A DNA stretch of 64,000 nucleotides from CAKZYD01 sp039814715 (GCA_039814715.1 JBCCAR010000018.1:10522-74521); one strand, 5' to 3'. Shown: positions 34,878 through 43,460, counted from the first letter of the stretch. Notes: generated from the letters alone by a model not told the origin. Program-made: numbers and translations.

Positions 34878-35722
34878 AGCGCTATCATTCGTGCATGGGC
34901 GCCGGCCCAATCTTGAATAAACTGCCAAGCCACCCGGCCAGAGCGGGCGCCGCGTGTGACCGACCATGCCTTTGCTGCCTCTTCCAAGCCCTCTTCAGGC
35001 AAGCCAAAGCGCTGCGCATAGGTGTTGACCATGTCGAGATACAATCGCTGGCCGACGGAATGAAACCCCAGCCAAAGGCCGAAGCGATCTGAAAGCGATA
35101 CCGCTTCTTCAACGGCCTCAGCGGGATTGATCGCGCTAGAACGCTCATTTTCCATCATATCACGCGGCATGAGATGGCGGCGATTGGAAGTGGCGTATAG
35201 CAAGACATTGGCAGGGCGCCCCGCAAGGCCGCCTTCAAGCACGGCCTTGAGCGATTTGTAGCTGCTATCATGCGCATCAAAGGAGAGGTCATCACAAAAA
35301 AGCAGCAGCTGCCGCGGTATGTCTTTGACCAAAGTAATCAGCGCAGGAAGTGTTTCAATATCTTCGCGGTGAATCTCAACCAGCGCCGGGCGCGGCGCCG
35401 GAAGGCTTGCATGAATAGCTTTGACAAGGGAGCTTTTCCCCGTGCCGCGTGCGCCCCATAATAGGGCGTTGTTCGCTGGTAAACCTGCTGCGAAGCGCTT
35501 TGTGTTTTCAAGCAATGTGGCTTTGGCTTGATCAATGCCCAGTAATAGCTCTAGCGGCATCGCAGACACTGTCTCTAACGCGTCTACGCTGCCTGTGTTT
35601 GCCTGCCAGACATAGGCGTCTGCGCGCGTAAAATCCGGCTTTTCCGGCACGATAGGCGATAAACGTTCCACTGCTAGGGCAATTCGCTCTAGCAATGTGC
35701 GGGCAGGGGGCTTATCTGCCAT
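34874..35722 (-). CDS. DUF815 family AAA+ ATPase
   Basis: About 282 residues. Walker A is LLWGARGTGKSSLVKA and Walker B LLLFCDDLSFD, followed by the sensor-like YATSNRRHL, the pattern of DUF815 ATPases, often found in proteobacteria but of unknown function. The frame stays open to 35950, but the family start (MADKPPARTLLERIALAVERL) corresponds to the ATG at 35722; ATGs at 35746 and 35776 are alternatives. It is divergent from yajC. Confidence 0.8.
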   Translation of the reverse strand: MADKPPARTLLERIALAVERLSPIVPEKPDFTRADAYVWQANTGSVDALETVSAMPLELLLGIDQAKATLLENTKRFAAGLPANNALLWGARGTGKSSLVKAIHASLPAPRPALVEIHREDIETLPALITLVKDIPRQLLLFCDDLSFDAHDSSYKSLKAVLEGGLAGRPANVLLYATSNRRHLMPRDMMENERSSAINPAEAVEEAVSLSDRFGLWLGFHSVGQRLYLDMVNTYAQRFGLPEEGLEEAAKAWSVTRGARSGRVAWQFIQDWAGAHARMIAL

Positions 35723-35774
35723 CCTAAACACCTTGTCCTGTGTCATTGCGGTCTTGCCGCTTTCATAGTGCGAC

Positions 35775-35782
35775 ATGGTTAA
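35775..35782. promoter_or_regulatory. CtrA-like half-site (ATGGTTAA, reverse of TTAACCAT)
   Basis: The octamer lies 25 bases before the yajC start in the divergent space with the DUF815 gene. It equals the CtrA half-site read on the minus strand. No second half at the usual spacing is present. Confidence 0.25.
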
Positions 35783-35806
35783 GAAGGCCAGAGAAGGAAA
35801 TAAGTG

Positions 35807-36139
35807 ATGTTCATTGATCCCGCATATGCGCAAACCGATGTCGGCGGAATGTCTGCCATATTGGCAAGCCCAATCACCATGATTGTGCTGATGTTCATCA
35901 TTTTCTATTTCCTCTTGATCCGGCCGCAGCAGAAGCGCCTTAAAGATCATCAGGCCATGATTGGGGGTATTCGCCGCGGGGATGTTGTTGTCACGGCTGG
36001 CGGACTGATTGGCAAGGTGTCAAAAGTGAATGATGATGATCTGGATATTGACTTGTCGGACGGCGTTCGGGTGAAGGCTGTGAAATCCACCATTTCTGAC
36101 GTGCGCTCAAAAACTGAGCCTGCAAACGATAGCAAATAA
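35807..36139 (+). CDS. yajC: Preprotein translocase accessory subunit YajC
   Basis: 110 residues with one N-terminal membrane helix (MIVLMFIIFYFLLIRPQQKR, the RPQQK motif being typical) and a small cytoplasmic beta domain (RRGDVVVTAGGLIGKVSKV). YajC associates with SecDF at the SecYEG channel. The ATG at 35807 has AAGGAA about nine bases ahead. Followed by secD and secF. Confidence 0.95.
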   Translation: MFIDPAYAQTDVGGMSAILASPITMIVLMFIIFYFLLIRPQQKRLKDHQAMIGGIRRGDVVVTAGGLIGKVSKVNDDDLDIDLSDGVRVKAVKSTISDVRSKTEPANDSK

Positions 36140-36187
36140 ATCAGCGCTAGCCTCTTACCGCTCAAAGCCTGAAAGCGACCTGCCTCT

Positions 36188-37804
36188 ATGCTTGATTTCC
36201 CGCGTTGGAAAATAGTGCTGATTACCGGCATTTGCCTTTTGGGCCTCCTTTTCGCCTTGCCCAATGTCCTGCCGCAACTCACTCGCGATCAGCTGCCTGG
36301 GTGGATGCCAGCAAACACGGTGAACTTGGGGCTAGATCTGCAAGGCGGTTCTCACTTTCTCTTGGAAGTGGACAGCGCGTCCGTCTTGAAAGAGCAGGTC
36401 GAAAACTTTGGCGATACGATCCGGTCAGCCATGCGCGATGCACGCACACCGCAAGGGCGGCGCATTGGCTATGCGAATTTCACAGCGACAGACTTGGGCG
36501 TCCAATTCGATTTGCGCGATCCCACCCAGCGCGATGTCGTCCGTAAAGTCCTAAATGCTGCGATCTCGCCGGTGGGGGATGGCCCTCTCGGCCCTGGTCA
36601 GCCGAATTTTGAGTTTGATATCGCGGAAACGGGCGAGGTCACGGCGACGTTGAGCGAAGCAGCTGTTTCGGCCCGCAAAAAACAAGTGGTTGGCCAATCA
36701 ATCGAAGTGATCCGCCGCCGCGTGGATGAACTCGGCACGCGCGAACCCACTATCCAAGGCCAGGGCGAAGACCGCATCGTCGTCCAGCTACCAGGTCTTC
36801 AAGACCCAGAGGAAGCCAAACGTATCTTTACGCAAACCGCGCGGCTCACCTTTCATTTGGTTGATGTGTCAGTCGACCAGGCGGATATCGGGCGTGGACG
36901 TATACCGCCGGGAACGGAGGTGTTGCCCTTTGTGGAAACCCCCGATCAAAAGATCGCTATCCGCCGCAGAGCCATGATCACTGGCGATCAATTAACGAAC
37001 GCCACCGCCAATTTCAGTCAAAACCAATGGGTCGTGAATATCGATTTTGATTCAGGCGGCGGGCGCACCTTTGCAAAGGTCACGACAGAGAACGTTGACC
37101 GGCCCTTCGCGATCGTCCTCGACAATGAAGTCATTTCCGCGCCCAACATCAATGAGCCCATCTTAGGCGGCTCTGCGCAAATTTCTGGGAGCTTTAATGC
37201 TGAAAGCGCATCGCAGCTTGCCTTGCTCCTGCGCGCTGGTGCTTTGCCAGCAGATTTAACTGTGTTGGAAGAGCGCACTGTCGGCCCGGACATGGGCGCG
37301 GAATCCGTAAACGCAGGTAAATTGGCAGGCATCATTGGTCTTGTTGCAGTGGTTGTCTTCATGGTTATGGTCTACGGCCGCTTTGGCTTTGTCGCTGATA
37401 TAGCGTTGCTTGCGAATATCGTTCTGCTGCTCGCGGCGATGTCGGGCCTGCAAGCAACGCTTACCTTGCCAGGGATTGCTGGCATCGTGCTTACAGTTGG
37501 TATGGCAGTGGATGCGAACGTGCTTGTCTTCGAGCGCATTCGTGAAGAACTGCGGGTGGGGCGAAAGCCGGTGCAAGCCGTGGACGCCGGCTATCGCAAT
37601 GCTATGAGTACGATTTTTGATGCCAACATCACGACGCTGCTCGCGGCGCTGTTGATGTTCCAGTTTGGCTCAGGGCCAGTGAAGGGGTTCGCCGTCACTT
37701 TGGCGATCGGTATCATTACCTCAGTGTTTAGCGCGATCATGGTCACGCGGATGATCTTAACCCTTTGGCTGCGCCGTTCGCGGCCCAAGACGCTGACGCT
37801 TTAG
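36188..37804 (+). CDS. secD: Protein-export membrane protein SecD
   Basis: 538 residues. N-terminal helix, then LGLDLQGGSHFLLEVD of the P1 head, a large periplasmic region, and five further helices with AGIIGLVAVVVFMVMVYGRFG and TVGMAVDANVLVFERIREE, where the Asp/Arg residues conduct protons. SecD with SecF pulls secreted proteins across the membrane using the proton gradient. Length is slightly shorter than E. coli SecD. Confidence 0.96.
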   Translation: MLDFPRWKIVLITGICLLGLLFALPNVLPQLTRDQLPGWMPANTVNLGLDLQGGSHFLLEVDSASVLKEQVENFGDTIRSAMRDARTPQGRRIGYANFTATDLGVQFDLRDPTQRDVVRKVLNAAISPVGDGPLGPGQPNFEFDIAETGEVTATLSEAAVSARKKQVVGQSIEVIRRRVDELGTREPTIQGQGEDRIVVQLPGLQDPEEAKRIFTQTARLTFHLVDVSVDQADIGRGRIPPGTEVLPFVETPDQKIAIRRRAMITGDQLTNATANFSQNQWVVNIDFDSGGGRTFAKVTTENVDRPFAIVLDNEVISAPNINEPILGGSAQISGSFNAESASQLALLLRAGALPADLTVLEERTVGPDMGAESVNAGKLAGIIGLVAVVVFMVMVYGRFGFVADIALLANIVLLLAAMSGLQATLTLPGIAGIVLTVGMAVDANVLVFERIREELRVGRKPVQAVDAGYRNAMSTIFDANITTLLAALLMFQFGSGPVKGFAVTLAIGIITSVFSAIMVTRMILTLWLRRSRPKTLTL

Positions 37805-37822
37805 CGCGGGAAGGCAAGGAAG

Positions 37823-38752
37823 ATGTTATTAAGGCTGGTCCCTGAAAAAACCGCCATTCCCTTCATGGCCTTTCGCAAAATTGCGATGGTTTTATCGGTT
37901 ATCCTGATCATTGCCTCTGGCGCATACACGTATTTGCATGGCCTAAATTTCGGTATTGATTTTCGCGGCGGTGTGACGATTGAGGTCAAAACCGATGGCC
38001 CCGCCGACGTAGAGGGCATTCGCGCCGCTGTCTCTGGCCTCGGTCTTGGCGATGTCGCCGCCCAGGAGTTTGGTGCACCTGATGATGTCTTGATCCGCAT
38101 CGAACGCCAAGCAGAGGGCAGTCAACAAGCTGCCATCAATTCGGTCTTATCGGCCCTGACAGAAAAATTTGGCGATACCTATGACGTGCGGCGCACGGAA
38201 GTGGTCGGCCCGAAAGTCTCTGGCGAGCTTGTGCAAAAGGGCATCACTGCCGTGCTGCTCGCGGTCGGCGCCATCATGATCTACATTTGGTTTCGTTTTG
38301 AATGGCAATTTGGACTGGGGGCCGTTGTGTCCTTGATCCACGATGTGGCGCTCACGATTGGCTTCTTCTCGATCACGGGCCTTGAATTTAACCTCTCCAT
38401 CGTTGCCGCCATTCTCACCATCGTGGGCTACTCGCTCAATGATACCGTCGTTGTTTTCGACCGTATTCGTGAGAACCTGCGCAAATACCGCAAGCCGAGA
38501 ATTCTTGAAATCATTGATCAATCGCTCAATGAAACACTGGCGCGCACGTTGATGACGTCTGTCACGACATTGCTTGCCTTGCTGGCACTGTTTTTCTTGG
38601 GCGGCGAGGTTATTCGTGGGTTTACCGCAGCCATGATCTGGGGCGTCGTGATCGGAACGTACTCTTCCATCTTTGTGGCATCCCCGGTCCTCAACGCGCT
38701 CAATGTCAGCCGCGAAGCATTTATCCCGCAGGAAGCCAATGCGCGCCCTTAA
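37823..38752 (+). CDS. secF: Protein-export membrane protein SecF
   Basis: 309 residues and six membrane helices. FGIDFRGGVTIEV opens the periplasmic domain; GYSLNDTVVVFDRIRENLRK is the conserved proton-path motif. It starts 18 bases after secD and is followed at 24 bases by the Mth938-like gene. Confidence 0.96.
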   Translation: MLLRLVPEKTAIPFMAFRKIAMVLSVILIIASGAYTYLHGLNFGIDFRGGVTIEVKTDGPADVEGIRAAVSGLGLGDVAAQEFGAPDDVLIRIERQAEGSQQAAINSVLSALTEKFGDTYDVRRTEVVGPKVSGELVQKGITAVLLAVGAIMIYIWFRFEWQFGLGAVVSLIHDVALTIGFFSITGLEFNLSIVAAILTIVGYSLNDTVVVFDRIRENLRKYRKPRILEIIDQSLNETLARTLMTSVTTLLALLALFFLGGEVIRGFTAAMIWGVVIGTYSSIFVASPVLNALNVSREAFIPQEANARP

Positions 38753-38776
38753 GCGGGGCCAAAAGGCGCACCTGCC

Positions 38777-39157
38777 ATGCAGCTAACGAAGAACGACCCC
38801 GGGGATAAGTTTTTGATCAGCGGTTATAGCGACACGGGGTTCCGCGTCGCTGGCAAGGTGCAAGACGGCGCCGTGCTGGTCTCAAGCGTCTATGCAGAGC
38901 CAGCGCCCATTGACGTCTTCGAAGCGATTGATGACAGCGCCGCTGACACGATTGCGGCCCTTCTCGGGCCGCTGGATGTGTTGCTCATCGGGACCGGGAA
39001 ATCGATGAAAGTGTTACCATCGGCAGTGCGCGCTGCGTTTGAGCGCTGCGGCGTTCCAGTGGACGTGATGGATACGGGCGCAGCTGCGCGAACTTACAAT
39101 GTACTGGTCATGGAAGATCGGCGCGCAGCTTGCCTTTTGTTTCCCAGTGGCGCTTGA
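38777..39157 (+). CDS. Mth938-like / NDUFAF3-family protein
   Basis: 126 residues of the Mth938/DUF498 fold: IDVFEAIDDSAADTIAALLG, then DVLLIGTGKSMKVLP and a Rossmann-like end with VDVMDTGAAARTYNVLVMEDRR. The human family member NDUFAF3 is an assembly factor of respiratory complex I. Its role in bacteria is not established. It sits directly behind secF and overlaps the following NDUFAF6-like gene, an order I recall as conserved in alphaproteobacteria. Confidence 0.83.
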   Translation: MQLTKNDPGDKFLISGYSDTGFRVAGKVQDGAVLVSSVYAEPAPIDVFEAIDDSAADTIAALLGPLDVLLIGTGKSMKVLPSAVRAAFERCGVPVDVMDTGAAARTYNVLVMEDRRAACLLFPSGA

Positions 39158-39986
39158 TCCTATAACCAGCAGCTGCGCGCAGCAGCTGCGCACTCTCGAT
39201 CATAGTGCATATATTGGCTGCCTCTTTGCCGATCCGCGCGATCAGCCAGCCTTGATTGCCTTGCAGGCCTATAATGGTGAGCTAGCCCGCATAAGAGAGA
39301 GCGTGAGCGAACCTATGCTCGGTGAAATCCGTCTTACGTGGTGGCGCGAAGCCCTGGAAGGAGCGGAAGTGGGAAACGTGCGTGAACATCCCGTAGTGAA
39401 GGCCCTTGCGCCGCATATTCAAAATGGCGCTCTTGGTTCGGACGCTCTGCTGTCAATGATCGATGCGCGCCAGCAAGATTTGTATGAAGAAGGGCCAAAA
39501 GATCGCCGCAGCGTCAGCGACTATGCTGCAAGCACGGGCGGCGCACTCTATAGCTTAGCCATTGCAGCAAGCGGCGGTGATGTACAGGCGCAGGCACGTG
39601 CAGGCATTGTTGGTGCGGCTGCGACCTTGGTTGGTATTGTCCGCTCTGTTGCCTTTCACGCACAGATGCGGCGCTCGCACATGCCAGAAGATGTCCTGCA
39701 AGACATGGGTTTGCAGCGCGACGCGGTCTTCCAAGGGCAATTCACCGCAGACCTGAAGATGTATCTGCAAGAGGCTGGAAATGAAGCGTTAGAAAGCCTA
39801 ACCCAAGGCCTGAGAAGCGATTGGTCCGCGCGCCATAGGCGGGCGCTTGCGCCTTTGGTTTTTGCCGCCAGAACGGCCAAAGCCTTAGCGCGGAATGGGT
39901 TTGATCCAGAAAAACCAACCAATAGCGCATCTTTACCCGGCACCATCTTACGGACCTGGTGGTTTGTATGGACTGGCAGAGTTTAA
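39147..39986 (+). CDS. NDUFAF6-like squalene/phytoene synthase family protein
   Basis: About 279 residues of the trans-isoprenyl diphosphate synthase fold. The first Asp-rich motif of true squalene or phytoene synthases (DxxxD after YxxCR) is replaced by LQAYNGELARIRESVSEP, followed by GEIRLTWWREAL; this is the pattern of mitochondrial NDUFAF6, a complex I assembly factor. I therefore do not expect carotenoid or hopanoid synthesis. The start is uncertain: the GTG at 39147 overlaps the previous gene by 11 bases; the frame is open back to an ATG at 39099. Confidence 0.78.
   Translation: MALDPITSSCAQQLRTLDHSAYIGCLFADPRDQPALIALQAYNGELARIRESVSEPMLGEIRLTWWREALEGAEVGNVREHPVVKALAPHIQNGALGSDALLSMIDARQQDLYEEGPKDRRSVSDYAASTGGALYSLAIAASGGDVQAQARAGIVGAAATLVGIVRSVAFHAQMRRSHMPEDVLQDMGLQRDAVFQGQFTADLKMYLQEAGNEALESLTQGLRSDWSARHRRALAPLVFAARTAKALARNGFDPEKPTNSASLPGTILRTWWFVWTGRV
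39167..39192. repeat. 13-base tandem repeat, two copies
   Basis: CAGCAGCTGCGCG is followed directly by CAGCAGCTGCGCA (12 of 13 identical). It lies a few codons after the start of the NDUFAF6-like gene. Thirteen is not a multiple of three, so a slip here would shift the frame, but the downstream protein stays in the expected frame. Confidence 0.7.
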
Positions 39987-40094
39987 ATTGCAGAAGCTTT
40001 AAAAAAACACGTCTGAGGCATTGCTTTTCAAGTAAAAATCCGCTTCGATGCGGCTGCAGTCTTGGGGAGCCTCGCCGCCTGGTAGAGGAGCCAG

Positions 40095-40556
40095 ATGTCT
40101 AAGACATGGCGTAACTTGAAAAAACCGACAGCGGGAGCAGACCGTCTCATGAGCTATAGCATCAACGATATTGAGGGTATTGGCCCAGCATTGGCCGAAA
40201 AATTAAAAGTCGCTGGCATTCGTACAACGGGCGCTTTGCTGGAGCGGGCCGCGACGCCTAAAGGCCGCAAAGAAGTCGCCGCGGAAAGTGGGATCGGCGA
40301 AAAGCAAATTTTGAAATTCGCGAATATGGCGGACCTCATGCGGATTAAAGGCGTTGGGGAAGAGTATTCAGAGCTTTTGGAAGCGGCTGGCGTCGACACA
40401 GTCAAAGAGCTCCGCAATCGCCGCCCAGACAATCTGACGGCCAAAATGGCGGAAGTAAACGCAACCAAAAAGTTGGTGCGCAGCTTACCATCTGAAAAAG
40501 TGGTTGAGGGCTGGGTCGCGCAGGCCAAAGAGCTTGACCCTGTGATGAGTTACTAA
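40095..40556 (+). CDS. DUF4332 helix-hairpin-helix protein
   Basis: 153 residues with two helix-hairpin-helix-like units: INDIEGIGPALAEKLKVAGI near the start and LMRIKGVGEEYSELLEAAGV in the middle, as in DUF4332 proteins related to the DNA-binding HhH of polymerases and ligases. Function unknown; DNA binding is an inference. The ATG at 40095 has an excellent GAGGAG five bases ahead; the ATG at 40149, where the domain begins, does not. A strong terminator follows 28 bases after its stop. Confidence 0.78.
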   Translation: MSKTWRNLKKPTAGADRLMSYSINDIEGIGPALAEKLKVAGIRTTGALLERAATPKGRKEVAAESGIGEKQILKFANMADLMRIKGVGEEYSELLEAAGVDTVKELRNRRPDNLTAKMAEVNATKKLVRSLPSEKVVEGWVAQAKELDPVMSY

Positions 40557-40583
40557 GCTAGTCCCAAGGCGAACAAGACTATC

Positions 40584-40617
40584 AAGCATGCCCTGCGCGA
40601 TTGGGCATGCTTTTTTT
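40584..40617 (+). terminator. Rho-independent terminator
   Basis: AAGCATGCCC and GGGCATGCTT form a perfect ten-base stem around a nine-base loop, followed by seven T. It ends the DUF4332 transcript and touches the stop codon of convergent trmFO, whose last bases fall in the T run. Confidence 0.93.
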
Positions 40618-41956
40618 ATTCCGCAGCTACGGCCTCCGCTCCAAGCCATGGCTCTAGCGCTTCTAACGCGCGTTTGCTCATGGCGGGTTTGCGCTCTTTC
40701 TTCTTGGTGCGCTGGGCGAGCGGCGGAAAGAGGCCGAAATTCACATTCATGGGCTGGAAGCTGTCTGGCATCGCGCCGCCGGTAATGTGATGGAGCAGCG
40801 CGCCCATCGCCGTTTCCCGCGGCGGCGCGATTAACGCTTCGCCAAGGGCTTCAGCGGCTGCAAAGCGGCCAGCGAGCAATCCAATGGCTGCTGATTCCAC
40901 ATAGCCTTCAACGCCCGTAATTTGCCCAGCAAAGCGCACGCGCGGATCAGCCTTCAGCCGTAATTTATCATCAAGCACCTTAGGTGAATTGATAAAGGTG
41001 TTGCGGTGCAGGCCGCCGAGCCGGGCAAAACGCGCATTTTCAAGCCCAGGGATCATCCGCAAAACGTCTGCTTGGGCGCCATATTTCAACTTCGTTTGAA
41101 AACCGACAATATTATAAAGCGTGCCCAGCTTGTTATCTTGCCGCAGCTGAACCACCGCATGGGGCCGGTCATCGCTATGGGGGTTGCTGAGGCCAACAGG
41201 TTTCATCGGTCCAAAGCGAAGCGTTTCAGGCCCGCGCGATGCCATGATTTCAATGGGCATGCAGCCTTCAAAATAGGGTGTATTTTCTTCCCACTCTTTG
41301 AAGTCGGTCTTATCGCCATCCAACAAGGCGTTGATAAAGGCTGTATACTCCGCTTCGCTCATGGGGCAGTTGATATAGTCTTTCCCATCCCCGCCATCGG
41401 TGGATTTGTCATAGCGCGACTGGAACCAAGCCTTTGAAAAATCGATGCTGTCCTTATAGACGATTGGCGCAATGGCATCGAAAAAGGCGAGGGCATCTTC
41501 GCCAGTCTGGTCCTGAATGGCAGCGCCCAGGCGCTCAAGCGTTAGTGGCCCTGTAGCAATAATAACGCGCTCCCACTTGAGTGGCGGCCATGTCTCAAGT
41601 GGCTCTCGTACGAGCGTAATGCGCGGATGTGTTTCTATGGCGTTTTGAACGCCTCGAGAAAAGACGTCTCGGTCCACGGCCATAGCCCCGCCCGCTGGTA
41701 CGCGCGCCTCTTCCCCTGCCGTCATTATGAGGGACTGGGCCCGGCGCATTTCTTCATGCAGCAACCCAACTGCGTTGTTCATCGCATCATCGCTGCGGAA
41801 CGAATTTGAACAGACGAGTTCAGCCAGCCCATCCGTTTGATGTGCAGCGGTTTGTTCCTTTGGGCGCATCTCATAGAGCGTCACGTCTACCCCGCGCTGC
41901 GCTGCTTGCCAGGCCGCCTCACAGCCCGCGAGCCCGCCTCCAACGATGTTAATCAT
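40616..41956 (-). CDS. trmFO: Methylenetetrahydrofolate-tRNA-(uracil-5-)-methyltransferase TrmFO
   Basis: 446 residues. The N-terminal FAD motif INIVGGGLAGCEAAWQ and ELVCSNSFRSDDAMNNAVG identify TrmFO, as opposed to the related GidA/MnmG; the C-terminus has TGVEGYVESAAIGLLAGR. It makes T54 (ribothymidine) in tRNA with methylene-folate as carbon source and FADH2 as reductant. Length is typical. It is a single-gene unit. Confidence 0.95.
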   Translation of the reverse strand: MINIVGGGLAGCEAAWQAAQRGVDVTLYEMRPKEQTAAHQTDGLAELVCSNSFRSDDAMNNAVGLLHEEMRRAQSLIMTAGEEARVPAGGAMAVDRDVFSRGVQNAIETHPRITLVREPLETWPPLKWERVIIATGPLTLERLGAAIQDQTGEDALAFFDAIAPIVYKDSIDFSKAWFQSRYDKSTDGGDGKDYINCPMSEAEYTAFINALLDGDKTDFKEWEENTPYFEGCMPIEIMASRGPETLRFGPMKPVGLSNPHSDDRPHAVVQLRQDNKLGTLYNIVGFQTKLKYGAQADVLRMIPGLENARFARLGGLHRNTFINSPKVLDDKLRLKADPRVRFAGQITGVEGYVESAAIGLLAGRFAAAEALGEALIAPPRETAMGALLHHITGGAMPDSFQPMNVNFGLFPPLAQRTKKKERKPAMSKRALEALEPWLGAEAVAAE

Positions 41957-42150
41957 AGTTGATCTCCTTGCCCCACGAGCTACGCAAAGGGCAAGGTCAC
42001 GTCAAGAAGCGCGCTATTCAGAACATTCGATTATCGCAGGCAGCAGGTGCGTTGTGGCTGTGTTTAAGCAGTAGCAAATCGCGAACGATGGTTGATTCAC
42101 TATTCAACTCACGCCGCCAACCTGAATCGCTCCACCAGGAGCAGTCTTGG

Positions 42151-42184
42151 AACAGGCACCCCCCTTTTAATGAGGGCGCCTGTT
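42151..42184. repeat. Imperfect hairpin after the LuxR-type gene
   Basis: AACAGGCACCC and GGGCGCCTGTT pair over ten of eleven positions around a 12-base loop. It begins 12 bases past the stop of the LuxR-type gene on the minus strand. There is no T run on either side, so it is not a classic terminator; it could help end or stabilise that transcript. Confidence 0.5.
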
Positions 42185-42195
42185 GGTTTCAGACC

Positions 42196-42963
42196 CTAGG
42201 CAGCTGTCCCCAGGTAGCCTAGTTGTGCGGCTTTGAAGATCGTTTGCGAGCGGTTGACTGTGTTCAGCTTTTCGCCAGCATTTTTGATGTGGAAGCGGAT
42301 GGTGGCGTGGCTGCGCGAGAGGATCATGGAGATCTCTCGGTCGGTCTTGCCGACGGCAGCCCAGCGCAAACACTCAACTTCGCGTTTTGTCAGCTGGCAA
42401 TCCGATGGGACGAGCGAGCGGCCGCGGGTTGCTTTGACATAGCCGGTGATGAAGCGGTGCGCTAGGACTTGAAGGTCGTCAGCGTGCTGGCCAAAATCAT
42501 CAGACAGGTCTTCGCGGTTGTCGCGCGGCGCAAGCGACATGGCGCCAATTTGACCTAGCGGTAAATGCACAGGCACAATGATGCCCGAGCGAATGCCGGA
42601 GCGTTTTTCAAAGTCAGAGACGTCAATTTCATCCAAGAATGGATTGGGTTGACGCGGGTAGAACCCTTCAACATTGCACCAGAAGGGCTCGTTCTCGTAG
42701 CGGCACGCGCGCGGCACTGGGCTGGTAAGAGCGAGGCGGGAATTCTTCCACCATTGTTCGCTTTCATCCGTCCAGCCAAAGACTGTCTCAGCGAGGATGT
42801 TCCCATCCTGGTCTTTCATTGGAATTTTGGAGGCAATGTTATCGCAGGCAGCGATGCGATAGCCGCCAATCGCCTCTGCCATATCGCGCAGCTGGACGGC
42901 TGCTGGCAAAACATCCTCTACAGTTTGAATTGCAAATTCATAGTGATCGGCAACGATTCCCAT
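42196..42963 (-). CDS. LuxR-family regulator with autoinducer-binding-like domain
   Basis: 255 residues: an N-terminal domain of the acyl-homoserine-lactone-binding type (about 15-170) and a C-terminal LuxR helix-turn-helix (LTKREVECLRWAAVGKTDREIS, here cited by its first residues, and TIRFHIKNAGEKLN). In the binding domain PFWCN and RSGIIVPVH fit the family, but the usual Asp-Pro pair that holds the lactone amide reads Ser-Pro (ALTSPVP), so the ligand may differ. The ATG at 42963 has GGGGAG six bases ahead. No luxI-like synthase is visible. It is divergent from the Rieske-P450 operon and is its likely regulator. Confidence 0.85.
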   Translation of the reverse strand: MGIVADHYEFAIQTVEDVLPAAVQLRDMAEAIGGYRIAACDNIASKIPMKDQDGNILAETVFGWTDESEQWWKNSRLALTSPVPRACRYENEPFWCNVEGFYPRQPNPFLDEIDVSDFEKRSGIRSGIIVPVHLPLGQIGAMSLAPRDNREDLSDDFGQHADDLQVLAHRFITGYVKATRGRSLVPSDCQLTKREVECLRWAAVGKTDREISMILSRSHATIRFHIKNAGEKLNTVNRSQTIFKAAQLGYLGTAA

Positions 42964-43460
42964 AAAGCTCCCCACGGATAAGAGTTGACCGGTCTTGCAA
43001 GAAAAGGCGGGTGCTTCGCTTTTACGAATGTCATGGCCTGGTCATGCAAGGTGAATGCGCGAGCCAACACGCCTGAGAACAGATAGCTCAGCAAAGTGGG
43101 GGCTAACGAATTCGAGAGCATGGCTATCACGGGTTGAGGAAAAAAACAAACAGTCCAGCATGTTTCTTGTGCGGCGCAGCAAAATTCGGTGTCTGCGCGG
43201 CGTTTTTGCGGGCGGACTTTTCGCCTATCTTTCTAGAGTAGTTCTAGAGCGCCAACTTGTGGCCTGAATGGGTTGATTTTTCAGTGGCTTTCCAGAGTTG
43301 GCTGGGCCTTTTGCCTCGTTCTTTACTGCTGCAGTGCACAATCATACGAGGCGTCGTTTTTTGCAGGCAGCATGAAAAGCCATCACTTTGATTCGGTTGT
43401 CAGGTGTGTGCTGCCTGGTTGATATGGTGGGGTGAAACGACTGGGAGCGCCGCGCGCTGT
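42964..43460. other. 497-base divergent intergenic region
   Basis: The longest gene-free stretch in the window. It lies between the LuxR-type gene and the catabolic operon, so it should hold both promoters. I see a direct repeat TTCTAGAG at 43231 and 43242, a palindrome CGAATTCG at 43107-43114, and a weak promoter-like pair TTGTCA (43397-43402) and TGATAT (43420-43425) at 17-base spacing, 36 bases before the Rieske start. Short open frames here lack ribosome sites and protein-like composition. Confidence 0.6.
43231..43249. repeat. Direct repeat TTCTAGAG with 11-base period
   Basis: Two identical octamers start at 43231 and 43242, one helical turn apart, each containing the palindrome TCTAGA. 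They lie about 210-230 bases before the Rieske gene. Such an arrangement could bind a dimeric regulator on one face of the DNA; no link to a specific protein can be shown. Confidence 0.45.

Noticed and set aside
39147..39986. Phytoene or squalene synthase for carotenoids or hopanoids
   Set aside because: The fold fits, but the first Asp-rich substrate motif is replaced and no other isoprenoid genes are near; the sequence pattern is closer to NDUFAF6.
41959..42222. 87-codon frame on the plus strand between trmFO and the LuxR-type gene
   Set aside because: It has no ribosome site and no hydrophobic or domain-like pattern and runs into the regulator gene.
42918..43267. Short frames on both strands in the region between regulator and operon
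   Set aside because: No ribosome sites, arginine- and cysteine-rich chance-like composition, and they overlap the regulator start region.
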